From Schizochytrium sp. TIO01 (lineage: Eukaryota; Sar; Bigyra; Thraustochytrida; Thraustochytriidae), in NCBI GenBank assembly GCA_004764695.1, contig SMSO01000014.1:1129148-1193147 (forward strand): 64,000 nucleotides of DNA. Direction: 5' to 3'. Shown here piece by piece: positions 11,235 to 22,600 of the stretch. A program made the position numbers and the translations under genes. The notes under the pieces were generated by a model that saw only the letters and a program-made list of their open reading frames with translations, had not been told where the DNA came from and did no database searches. Position 1 is the first letter of the stretch. Every line of letters begins with the position of its first letter.

Positions 11235-11964
11235 CAGGAGCAGATTAACGTCGCGGCGTCACGGAGAGTAAGCCCTGCCCTGCTTTAAGTCTGATGCAGA
11301 GCCAGGAGCTAGGAACCTGTTCGAGTCCGAGAGCCTGGCATGAGTTTCCAGTCCTGATTTCACGTGAATGCTGTTATGGTAGGTAGAGATACCCTAAGAA
11401 TTTATTTGCATCGCGTGCCGCCATCTTTTATTGTAAGGAAGTCCTACCGCTTCTTTGGCCAAGCTTTCTCTTATCTGTTTATTCTAAGTATTGCTCATTG
11501 CTTCAAAGTTACATCATATATTTTGAGTGAGTGTTGAAAAACTAAAAATTAAAAACTAAAATAAAAGAGCTCATTCCAACCAAGAGCGCTTCTACCTCAT
11601 TGTCTCTGAATCGACGATCTCTTGCGATGGCAGGAATTGTGGGATCAGACAAAACTAACGTTGGGCTGATCAACGACGCAAAGGGAAGGTATTGATTGGG
11701 TAAGCGAGCAAATGCCGCTCAGGAGCCTTGGCAATACCTAGTAGGTATGGGCAGGCAAGCTCCGCGATGTTTTCGTAAGTAAGCACGTGCGGCTATAAAA
11801 ATTAAATCAATTTAAAGGCCAAAACAAATGCGCTCGCCTGCAGGTTTGAAAGACTTGCTCCTCCCTCCTTTTGGTAGGTACCTGCCTCCCTTCATATTGT
11901 GATTTTTTAAATTTAGTTTTTAATTAAATTAAAAACAGTTAAAGTAAGGGAGCACGTCTATTAT

Positions 11965-12344
11965 TCAATATTCGCATGCAGATGCCAGCACTGGTCGCGC
12001 GTCTTTGTAATCAGAAGACGAGAGTGTAAACTTCATTGGACGCGTGAAAATCAGTCCAAATGCCCGGCAAGGTTCCCTCTGTTCTGTTGCTTCGTTCAAA
12101 CTTTCTTCTTCGCCAGGCTGCAGAGCCACCATATAGTTGGAAGCGCCAGCAAATGTGACGACGGAGCTTCGCAACTTTGTAAGATGACCAAGAAGTTGTC
12201 GGACGCTTCTTCCTGTAATGTCTAAGTCTCTTGGCGTGATCTTCCACGAGCTTTTGAGCCATTCATTCGATATTCCTCAAGTTCGATTTCGTCAGTGACA
12301 AGGCTCACAGAGCATATTTGCGTGCGCCAGAGTGCACTAATCCC
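11965..12344 (-). pseudogene. Coding-like relic with a frame break in the gene-poor block
   Basis: On the minus strand a frame open from about 12276 to a stop at 11965 reads as ordinary protein, with pieces such as WKITPRDLDITGRSVRQLL, VVTFAGASNYMVAL and RPMKFTLSSSDYKDARPV. Upstream it is interrupted, but a different frame from about 12344 supplies ALWRTQICS and VTDEIELEEYRMNG. One extra base in the GG at 12259-12260 would join the two. The upstream end follows an ATTAG acceptor-like sequence. No family is recognised. It may be a degraded gene, a terminal exon of a split gene whose other exons I could not find, or another assembly indel. Its normal codon character contrasts with the AT-rich flanks. 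Confidence 0.4.
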
Positions 12345-15300
12345 TCACTGACAGGCTTATTCTAGAGCAAGGAAATAGAACAAACAAAGCCCCCAATATT
12401 CGTTTATTTATGTACACTTGTAAAAATTATTCTAGCTTGAGTAAAACTTAAGCCATCCCTAAGTACCATAGTTTGATTTTAAACTTTAAAATGTTTTATT
12501 TTTTGCTTTTTTGCTTTTTATTTTGTTTATTATTTAAATTATAATATAAAAACATATGATATCAACAAAATGAAAATAATAGCCGAAACCTGTCGTATTC
12601 AAAGCCAGGGAGCTACAGCCTGCGTAATGGAGATGGAAAATGATTTGATTGCACACTAGAGCAGCTTTGGACTCTAACTTACAATGACTCCAGAGAGCGT
12701 GCAACATAATTTGATAAAATACTCGCGCTGGTATGCTTCGGGCATTGGAACTGGCCACACCCCGGAATAACCTTGTTATGGATTGTGTATATGTATGATG
12801 TAAATATAGCACTCTTTCGTAGAACGCTCGTGCAAGACACTCTCGGAAGTCCCGGTACTAAAATGTTTTCAGCCTGGGAGCCCCCTTCTAGATACCATTG
12901 ATCGGCAATTCCTCAATGCTAGAAAACCGTTTGTCCAGCACGGCTCGAGCTACCATGCAGTCCTCGCGCAGGTTTGATGTTGGAGACGACACACCACAAA
13001 CACAGCAGGAAATATAGAAAACCCATGTTTCGAAAGTTCTCTTTAAGAAAAAAGAAAAGGATTTGGAATGAATACATACATACACACGGTCCTCGCAAAC
13101 TTGATATGTAAACAAATAGTCTGGAGGCCTGGTGCAAGAAGGCATCTTACGTCATTCTCTGAACCGGGTCGGATCAGCAGAGTTAACAGTAGAATGATGT
13201 TTATACAGCCATCAGCTCCGATACTCAGGATACAGGTAGATGTCTACATTGATTTTATGTTACATTGATTTTTTGGTCCTTCAAGTTGGTTCTGTATTGT
13301 AGCTTGAACCGTTCGATGTAATCTAACGTTGCTGCTGTTCTTCGAGTTAGTAGATGAAGCCAATGATTCGTACCGGGTTGAAGAGACGTTCAAGTGTCAG
13401 TGTAAGAAGTTTTGTTTTAGTCAACAATTGACAATGACTATCTTGATAGCCCAAAACATATGAATTGGCCCAAGAACCCCTGAAGGAAGCAACCAAAATT
13501 GGGAAAAATGGGTCTGCTAGATAGTCTAGCTTGTCGCACACGATGACGATCTGATTATTAAGCGGTACTCACCCTTCTTGATCAGGTGTGTCATATAACA
13601 GCAATAGTCGATTTAGAATAGAGTTTGTAAATCATCTATGGGAATAAAGGTCTGTCGGCGGAATATTTCTCTTCATGAGACTCGCTATTGACAGGGCAGT
13701 CAGCATCTACGGCGTACTCAAAATTACCTGTGTGGGGCATTTCGAGTACACCGGTACGCGCCTATCTCGTTACAAATACTATTTATTTACTATTAAGCTT
13801 GAGTCATTTTTTATTATTAAGTTTATTCTCGTTTTATCATCTATTTGTATTTTATAAAAAAAGTTTTTCTTTGACAAGTTTTTTTGAATAAATACTACAA
13901 GGAGTTGGACCTTTGAAACCAAGATATTGCGAAACATTGAAGTTAGTTGAAGTCCTGAACTACTTCGATATTCTTTGATTCGATCTGAATTGAATCTCCA
14001 TCAATTTGGGCAGCGCCTTCTCATTTAATCTCTCAAGCGAAGCCCGGCTCCCTTGAAGAACACTTTTACTACAAATTCCAACCTATACCCAAATATAGAC
14101 TTACATGATGTATGAACGAGAACCAAACAGAGCCAAGAGTCACTGAGAGATTACGAAATTCCTTGGATTAAGACGACGATTACGAAGGGAGGAAAGCATG
14201 AAGCTAGCCCCAAAAGGGTCAAGAACCCCGTGCGGAGGCCTCCATAAACAAATTATAGAGGTAAACATGAACGCTGCATGTCTAAAAGATAAGGAACTGC
14301 GAGAAAGAAAGAAGTACCCTTAGTCTCTAATAAGGCGACTCTAAATTGGTCCAGGCATCATCACAAAATCCAGCCTTGGTTTTCCCAAACTTTGTAAAAC
14401 GCGCGACACGCACCCATCATTATTAGAGAGATCCGATGCGATCGATCACTATACTTCTGTGTGCGTACTTGATCAAACAAAGCCTTGGGATAAGCTTGTT
14501 GCTTGATTTTGAGCACGTCGCATGCTCGGCTATCAGCACGTACCCATGAGTTATCTGATGTGTCAGTCGATCATTATCATCTGATTTATTATGCATATGC
14601 GAACTTCGATTATTAACACTTTCGAGCAATTTAATTTATTATATGTACCTATATCATACAATTTTCAATTTTAAAAGCACCATAAAATAAATATTTACAG
14701 GCTTATACGGAATCTTTGTTATAAAGAAATATTTTAATTACTACACTAAATGTAAAAGTGAAAACTTCGGAACTTTCGCTAATAAGTTCCAGGGCCAAGA
14801 TGGTGACAGCCCGAGGAATAAGAATTTCATGTAGCGTGTGGCCCTGGAGCTTGTACACCATTAAATTACAGGCTCGGCACAACGGACTAGGTCCGTCTTG
14901 CTTTAAATGCCTCGAAAGTATAGCGTTGGTAGCCGCGAAGACTATTAGCTATCCTACTACTTTCGATTGCAGCTCTGAACCTATTCCTGTTCATCATTGC
15001 GAACTCCTGTACATCACTATGAAGAATTTCCGAGTCAATTTCTACACGACTGTCGCAAGATGTATCTAAAATTTCAAACTCTATCTCCAGTTGACTTTTT
15101 GTTGGTCGAAGAGACTAAAAATGAAGAAAATCTCTGGGCAAGTTTTCAATTCCGATTTTTGATCACGCGAGCGAGGGGTTGTTTTGGAATAGCAGCATCC
15201 AGCTTTCCTAAAGCTTTCTTCGAAACTTCAATAGCAAAGCCCGACGCCATCCACCAAAGCCAGGAAGAAGTGGCGTGGAAGCAAAATCAATGGACGTTAC

Positions 15301-18300
15301 TAGTTTGTAAGCTTGGGTGCACACCACACCTGACCTTGGTATATCATTTTATTTTTCTTGATTTATCTCAATTGTTCAAAAGCATACAGATCATGGCGTC
15401 ATTTTTTAAAAATAGTTTTCATTTAAAAATAAATAATAATAGTAATATTATTTCTTTATTATTAAAATGCAATATACATAGTATATTTTGAAGCGACTTG
15501 GAGGTTGCACAAGTGCATTGAGTTGCCGCCGCGATCTTCAATCAACGACACACGAAGTCGATCCAGAGTTCGCAATTATAGAGTCGATATATATTTCGTA
15601 AAATTAACAAGCAACTACATGTGTACATCAGTTGTCAGTGGAAGCGTAGGGAGCATGAAACAAATCGGGAATTTATGGTCTCCTCAGGATGAGTCTGAGG
15701 TTCTTGCACACATAGTTTTCTTGAACTCACAAGCAATATGTAAGACCATGGAAGATGCACACTCATTTGGTTTTATTTGGAGCACTTACCTTTCAAGAAG
15801 AATATTTTCGTGGTGAATTTGGAGGCCCAGACAGTTGACTCGCACGGACTCAATGCAAGTTTAATTAATGCAAATCATAACTAGCGACGTATATTTTCTG
15901 ATCAACAGCAAAATTCCCCAAGATGACCCTCAGCATAGTGCTTTCAGAGATATAGGTTATACAAACACACTAATAATAAAAAGTAATATAATATATATAA
16001 TTGTAGAGTATAATTGTTGGCTACATAAAGTCTAATCCATACATTATCAGGACTGAGGTATTCTGTGTCACAATTCCTTTAGACTACTGTTCGTTAACCT
16101 GAAATTCTACACTATCCGCATGGTCCTTAACGGATATCTGTCAAGATAAACATAGATCTATATCTTTTTTTAAATCATAGAAACATATACGTATAAATGC
16201 AAAAACAACGATCGTGAAGATAAGCCAAGGCTGCACTGACAGAGTAGTTATTAGTGTCTCGACTTTCGAGTGTGTTTCTATTGTTTATTTGATTTACTCG
16301 AAGTACAATTTTCGCCTTTCTGAAATGCAAAAGCTTACCTCTTGCGCATGCTCTCTTATTTGTTGCATGGATTCCGGAGTACATTCCTCTGAGCTTAATC
16401 TGCAAACCGTACGAAAGAGTGATGATGAGAACCATTCGAAGACTTGTTACTTAAGTTTCTCTCATAAAAATAAAAGGTTTTGCGTCTTCAAGGAGAAGAA
16501 ACAGTAGTTTAATTCGCCCTCATAATATGATGAACCGATTAACGTTAATATCATTTTTTCCTAGATAACTACATCTGATGAATTGAAAGAAAGCAACATT
16601 CGAATGTCCTTCAAAAGCTTTTTACAAACCTTTCAAAATTGTCTTTGTCTTTTCTTGTCGTCTTGCAGTGCATTCAATGCTGCCAGGCAACACATTAAAG
16701 AAAAAGACGCAGTTACGTTAGTGAAGTAATTTTAACTCGATCAAATGCATTTTGATGCTACAAAGTCATCTTGTAACTAGCCAGTGAAAATCGTTTGCGA
16801 GATCTTACGAGTAAGAGGAAAGGATATGTCTTGATTCTTTCAGATGATGACTTTAAATGGGCTCTTTGAGTTGAAAATGTCTGAAATGACATTATATGTT
16901 TTAAAAGAATTTTTAATTAAGTGGGAAATATAATGTTGCCTCGTGTAATGCTTCGCCCCTTACTACAGTCAGAATGTCGACGGAGTGCATATCGAATGAC
17001 AAAAAAAATATAAAATGAATCTATGTTCTCGTAGTCACTAAGGAAGGTACATAAAGTAATTGTGCTGCCACAATCAGAGAATTCACATTTTGAAGAACAT
17101 ATGAGATGACTATATTTTCTTTAAAATGAAATTTTAAAATTAAAAAGTTAAATATCGTTTATCTCCAGGTAAACAAGTCTTACTATTTTTTTTTTTTTTT
17201 TTAAATATCATCGTTTACTCTTATTAAAAAGGACAGAATAGATAATAAAAAGTACACCTAAAGATCTCAAATAGAAAACATGTTTGAAACTACCTATATT
17301 AACATTGACACTTCATCCATCCCGAGTCTTTGAAAAGCATTTCAACCCTTGAATGTGCGAGAGGGTGTTAGTTCTTTTGCACTTTTGAGCATAAATTCTA
17401 GGTAAAGCATAAGAAGCCCTTATACGATCGATGGAGACTTCATTTAGCGGAACAACTACCAACCTATAGTCTTGGTTCGAGCTGGAAACCGAAAAATCCT
17501 CCCACGATGATGGGTATGCTACAAACTATTTTAAAATGATTGTAGAGTACTAACTAGCTCGTACCAACCTTGGCACTGACTACATAGGTCGGTGCAAAAG
17601 GTTAGGTCAATTTAAAAGTCGGAAAGCATACCATCTCTCCAATTTCATTTCCAAGCTTGCGAAGTTTGTCGAACACCAACGGTAACGACATTTGGGTTGC
17701 TGCTCTTGACTCAGCTAGCAACTGTGCTTGGTGAGAAAGACTTGTGAAAAAACGTGTCTGCCATCAAGCACATGGCATTAACAAATCTAAAAACCTTTTC
17801 ATTAATATAAATTTAATTATATTTTAATTTTTTAAAATTAATAAATATATAAAAAAGCGCATGAATCATGAATTAGACTTGATTGCAGTGGGAGAAGAAA
17901 ACTGAGTATGGTCATAACAACTTCAAGTTGAATATCTCAACAGCTCAATAGCAGGTATTAAAGTAAAAGCCTGCTCCCTCAAATGTTGACCTTCGAACTC
18001 TGCGAGAGCTTCATTGCAATATTATGCGCACTCGCAGGCTGTCGTTTGAGAGGAAAAAAAGTGTATACGTTGAAGGTAAGCAATTTTTAATTTTATTTCA
18101 GTTGTCGAAGATAGTGGAGCTTCCCCAGGATGAAAACAGGAAACAACAGAATCATTTGAGTCACCTAAAATGAATGCATCTAGCTGTTTCTTTTTCCTTG
18201 TTGCTTGCTGTCATCGCTGTTTTCGCAGACTAGATCAAACTAATGAGGGATACAATTATATACCAATCATTTTCTATAGTAGGGCCAGAAGAAAAAAACG

Positions 18301-20150
18301 CATGCACGCGAGATTGTTCCCACAAATGTTTCTGTCAGTTGCAGTCGTACAAAGGAGACATTAGCTCAATTACTTCAATGCATATTACAGGCAGCCTGCC
18401 ATGCTCACTGACACGCTGATCACGCACTCCAAGAAGGACAGTTACTAGACAGATCGCTTAATTTGCAACGAAAACTGAGTGTTGCGTCTTTCATAAACTG
18501 GATAACCTTGATGCTCGAAACACCAAAAGTAGACAGCCAACTGATAGACAACACAAGCTTTTAGCAGCATTTCTTATTGATTGATTTGTAGCTGAACTAA
18601 GAACATACTTCTGACCGATGCATAAGTCACATTGACTTCCCAACGTTGAACTACTTACGGCTTCCTGACCGGAGGTCTTCTCCGTTTGCTTCCATAGGAC
18701 CTTGGCAAAATTAGAATAGCCTGAGAGTATGATAAAAAACCTCTGCTTACAAAATAACAAGCATAAACTTCGGATGCCGAAATTGCACGATTGGTAATGG
18801 ATACTCAAAAATCAAGAAATAACTGCCAGAGATGCAAAAAAGTTAATTAAGCCTTGCTCCCGCACCAAGGTACTTTTCATCCCACGTTAAATGGAACAAT
18901 CAAGCTTAATATTAACTAGTTTAGTAAAGGCTATCATTGAGTCGAGCAAAAAAATAGCTCCTTTGTTCATGGAGATGCATGTGAGTCCACAGAAAAAGAG
19001 TCTTCAATGTCCTAAGAATACTCTATAGACCAATCGCTGGATAAGCAGATTGTTACATCTGAATGGAGCTTTGGAACAGCTTCTCTAGGTAGAAAAAAAT
19101 GAGGTTTGAAACTGCATTGGGTACAGAACCTTGCGCGACTGATGTATTGTCTCGACAAGTTGCCTTCTCAAGAACTGTGATTAAATGGACGAAGAGTTCG
19201 ACGAGATGCACCGATCCTCTCATTATTTTGGTTCCTTTTTTTCAGACATGATATTTCGATTGTTTTCTCTGACCGAGCATCTTTCGCCAAATAATAGAAG
19301 CCGGCCTAGATGAATTCGCAAAATTATTCATCCCAAAAGAAGTTTATTTCAGTCTGAAAAGGTTGCTTCATAGCCTTCTTCAATGGAAAACAACTCTTAG
19401 ACATTTTGAGTGGCGCAAGTAATGCATGATGTTTGGAAGCTTCATCAGCATCGCTTTTTCGTTTCTAAGGTTCTCATTTATTTAGACATTCACCGGATCA
19501 GCTTATTACTATTCACTCCATAGTATTTAGCTAGCATTTTTAGCCTTGGTAAATAATCTTATTCAAGTTAGAGCAAAGCACTCAGGTGTAGTTACGCAAA
19601 GCCTTTTTTCTTGGCTATTTTTGGCACCTTTCGCGAAAATTGAGAAGTTGCTACCTAGTCACATGACTTGAAACACTCAATGTACTTCCCAAGCTTTCTA
19701 AAGCAAAAGCCTCAAGCAGAGGTGGTCTCCTCCTATCAATCCTTCACCTGATTGGTAAAATCTTACTTTATCAAAGCATTCTATCGCTTGCCATATATAA
19801 CCCGTCTAGCACGATAGGTAGTAGAGTAGTAGATGTCCTAGCTTCCTACTACTGCTCCGGCCACTGCTCAGTTGCTCTGAAAAGAGCAATTGATGGTTTT
19901 AAGCTGCTCCATGTTGAGGGAGGAGGTCGCGTAAAGATCCTTGCGAGCTTGCGTCGGTGTCATTTGGTACTAAGGTAGGTGGGTATGTAGGTACCTAGTG
20001 TTTCTCTACAAACGCACTTCGCGGATAAACACATGGTAAATTCTGGGAAAACCCTTTGACTTGACGGTGTGGAGAACGTGCCATTCAAGGTGCCAAAGCA
20101 CTGAATATGGAGTTTCCGAGCGGCTTTGGCCATGTAATTAAGAACTTCTA
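12345..20150. other. AT-rich gene-poor block, about 7.8 kb
   Basis: No frame over about 165 codons is present on either strand and no domain is visible. Homopolymer A/T runs are frequent, including a long T run near 17190-17207. I saw no tRNA-like, rRNA-like, transposase, reverse-transcriptase or terminal-repeat signal. A short inverted repeat (AGTAGTAG and its complement, 13-nt loop) lies near 19825-19855. Long non-coding RNA, heterochromatin or unannotated split genes cannot be excluded. Confidence 0.5.
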
Positions 20151-20502
20151 ATGTGCTGTTTCGAGCATCGCAGCAAAAGCAGTTAGTTAGCTATACCATC
20201 TGCACAAAGGCAAGATTCCACCTTACAGGTGCAGACCTGCGAGGCACACGTCTTGAAAGCCCGCCGCAAGGAGCTAGAGCTGCTCTTAAGAATTTAGTCC
20301 AACCTCGATTCGAAGTTCTCGTCCCCGTAGCATCCACGATTCGCTCCGCACCAGAAAGAATCCGCACCAGGGCATGCTGCCAAGATAGATTTCCAACGCT
20401 GGCTCACGGCCTTGAACAGCCTCGGAGCATTCTATGGACAACGTGAAGAATACCAATCTGGAGGTCTCGCTCGATGATGAGATGGTACTTGCTCGCCAAG
20501 CC

Positions 20503-20544
20503 CAAGCTCAAGCTCAAGCTCAAGCTCAAGCTCAAGCTCAAGCT
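20503..20544. repeat. Hexanucleotide repeat (CAAGCT)x7
   Basis: Seven exact copies. In the overlapping short open frames it would encode alternating Ala-Gln on the plus strand or Leu-Glu on the minus strand, which keeps those frames open by repetition. It is not evidence that either frame is a gene. Confidence 0.9.
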
Positions 20545-20828
20545 CAACTTCTTGAAGCACGTTTGCTGGCACCAAGGCAGGCCACCATAGCATGTGCGTG
20601 GCCATTTGTGTACGAGCTGAATGAATGAAAGTGGTGAGACCAGGTCCGGCACGAGCAGAATCATGGACCCAGACAGCAGGCGAGTCCTCGCGAGCGACCT
20701 CTGTGTCGATTGATTGATTGATTGAATATGGGCTGATTGATTGGGCAAGCAGACTTTCTGGAGAGCTCTTCTTGGCTGGTGCTAGCCTCGCTCTACTAGA
20801 TCGCTTTACGAAGGGTGCATCAAGGCTT

Positions 20829-21608
20829 TCAAGAACACCAAGGCTGCCTTGCACTCGCCTTCCAGCGCACGGACTCAGCTCCGCACATTACACGAGGTCC
20901 CCACATTATTAGGCACAAACAAGCAAGCAGGCAAGCACGCACTCTCTGGCGCCAGTCTCTGTAAAATGTCGGTGCTATTACACCCATCTTGAGCACTGCA
21001 CACCTCCCAGCAAGGGCCTCAGGCACGTGGAGCAGCACGCCGAGTCGACCAAAGTCATGCCCAGCGAGAAGGTCAACCTGAGCCAGCAAGTCAGGGCATG
21101 GATGGGATGCGGTGAGCGCGAGGTTTCCAAAGTCTAAGCTGTGCAAATGACACGCGGTACACACCCATTGCTCTAAAGTAATAGTGGGTACTGCGCAAAC
21201 CAGCCATTGCAAAATCAATCGAAAGGTGCCAGGCTCAAGCGACTTCGAGCTTTCCGTCAGTGCATAACGCCATCGAAGACTCCAGCCAAGCAGGCGTGGC
21301 AAGTCACGGCTGATCTCGTGCAGTATCCATCCAAAGGTAGGTTCACGCAGAGCCGTCATAAATTGTTGATACATCCTCCTGCCGCATACTCCAAGTCTTG
21401 TTTCCTTTTCGATTCGCGGAAGGGTGACTGACCTTGGTTTAGGACCGTATTTTATCGCCTCTGTATTTAAGACGCCGCCTCCGTTTCGAGGCCCCTCACA
21501 GGTCCACTTGCCACGGATTTTAAGACGCCTGTGGGGATTTGAGACGCGTAAGGGTTCATACGCGTGGACACTAGGGCTGTATTTTGAGACGCCATGGAGC
21601 ACGCGCAT
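20829..21608 (-). CDS. Uncertain 259-codon open frame, hypothetical
   Basis: An ATG at 21608 opens an unbroken 259-codon frame in the GC-richer stretch upstream of the LRR-kinase gene. The composition is unusual, with many Leu, Cys, Arg and Trp, and no domain is recognised. A hydrophobic patch near the C terminus (RACLLACLCLIMWGPRVM) could be a membrane segment if the frame is real. The N-terminal part overlaps four copies of a short DNA motif (21466-21592), which could by itself help keep the frame open. The length is notable by chance expectation, but without homology I treat it as doubtful. Confidence 0.2.
   Translation of the reverse strand: MRVLHGVSKYSPSVHAYEPLRVSNPHRRLKIRGKWTCEGPRNGGGVLNTEAIKYGPKPRSVTLPRIEKETRLGVCGRRMYQQFMTALREPTFGWILHEISRDLPRLLGWSLRWRYALTESSKSLEPGTFRLILQWLVCAVPTITLEQWVCTACHLHSLDFGNLALTASHPCPDLLAQVDLLAGHDFGRLGVLLHVPEALAGRCAVLKMGVIAPTFYRDWRQRVRACLLACLCLIMWGPRVMCGAESVRWKASARQPWCS
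21466..21592. repeat. Four copies of TTT(A/G)AGACGC
   Basis: Copies lie at 21466-21475, 21519-21528, 21538-21547 and 21583-21592, all in the same orientation, with spacings of 53, 19 and 45 bases. They sit about 1 kb upstream of the LRR-kinase gene start. Clustered identical 10-mers suggest a regulatory element or a decayed short repeat. No factor is assigned. Confidence 0.5.
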
Positions 21609-21609
21609 T

Positions 21610-22600
21610 TGAAATTCTGGACACGCATGGCCTTAGCAGTTGTATATTCCGTGGTAGGCGCGTAAAGAGTCTCGGAGGAGGAAGATTGCGTGTCCGAAAA
21701 GGGCTTGTGGAATAAAAGACGGTGGCAGGCAAAGTTCATTTGGCGCTCCAGACAAAGCTAGCTCGTTTCACGCTGGAGGGCGGAAGCTGCTGCTTTCGCG
21801 TGTCTCGGGGCCGTTTATAGGTCGCTGCAGAAGACTTTAACGCCACCTTTCAGCTTCACCCCTGTTCTCGCCTGGCTTGCGCGGAGGCATTGGGCATCCG
21901 GTCGGAGCCGCTTTTTTGAAAAACTTTCTTCTCAGTTTCCTTGCGATTCTGCCGTCTTTTTTGTTAAACCATCACTCTGCTTCCTTCCTCTCTGTCCAGA
22001 TATACTCCTCTCTGCGTCTCGTTTCCTGTCCTTCTGGCGCTCCAAACGCGCAGACCACGAGACCTCCTGTGGCAACGGGGGCCTGCTCCGCTGGCTGCTG
22101 CTCTACGTCAGCACCTCCTCCGATCTCAAGGGCCAACTCTATTTAGGTAGGCTTTTCCTCTTTCCTTGTCTCCCCTGTATTGAGGTCCTCCGCGCCACCA
22201 ACGCGCGCAGAGCAGAAGTATCGAGGAGAAGCGTTAGAGCCTGGTTGCTGGTGAAGGTGTGGCAAGTGACAAAGGTTACGAGCAAGGCGTTGGCGGCAGC
22301 GCAGAGCTGACCCAAGCTGAGCCTGAAATAAAGGGGCGAGTGTTGGTTGTTGCTGTGAAGAGTCCTCGTACGAGCAGTGCAGAACACAACGTTTCGTGAT
22401 CAGCAAATTGCGTTGCGGCTGATCATTGTTGGGCCAAATTGTTTGGCTGGTTGATTTGTACTAAGCCTTTGAAACTCCAGTGATCTTCGCCTGAATAGAT
22501 TTGGGATCTATTGCTTGATACGGTCCGTATCGCCCAGCGCGCGGAGCGCTGCTGCGACTGCAGACTATTGTAGAAGCAGAGTTTTGAACAAGCACAAGAT
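21610..22600 (+). promoter_or_regulatory. Presumed promoter and 5' leader region of the LRR-kinase-RBR gene
   Basis: About 1 kb of GC-richer sequence directly upstream of ATG 22601. It contains the 13-bp inverted repeat ATACGGTCCGTAT near 22518 and a GC-rich self-complementary stretch just after it. The assignment rests on position; no TATA or initiator element is convincing. Confidence 0.3.

Noticed and set aside
11310-11340. TGTTCGAGTCC, resembling a tRNA T-loop.
   Set aside because: No matching acceptor, D-arm or anticodon arm could be found around it.
20404-20854. Minus-strand open frames with a long Glu-Leu repeat and a plus-strand Gln-Ala repeat.
   Set aside because: They are products of the (CAAGCT)x7 hexanucleotide tract; flanking parts have no protein character.
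21877-22146. Plus-strand 89-codon frame upstream of the LRR-kinase gene.
   Set aside because: It is Ser/Phe/Pro-rich without a domain and probably lies in a pyrimidine-rich leader or promoter.
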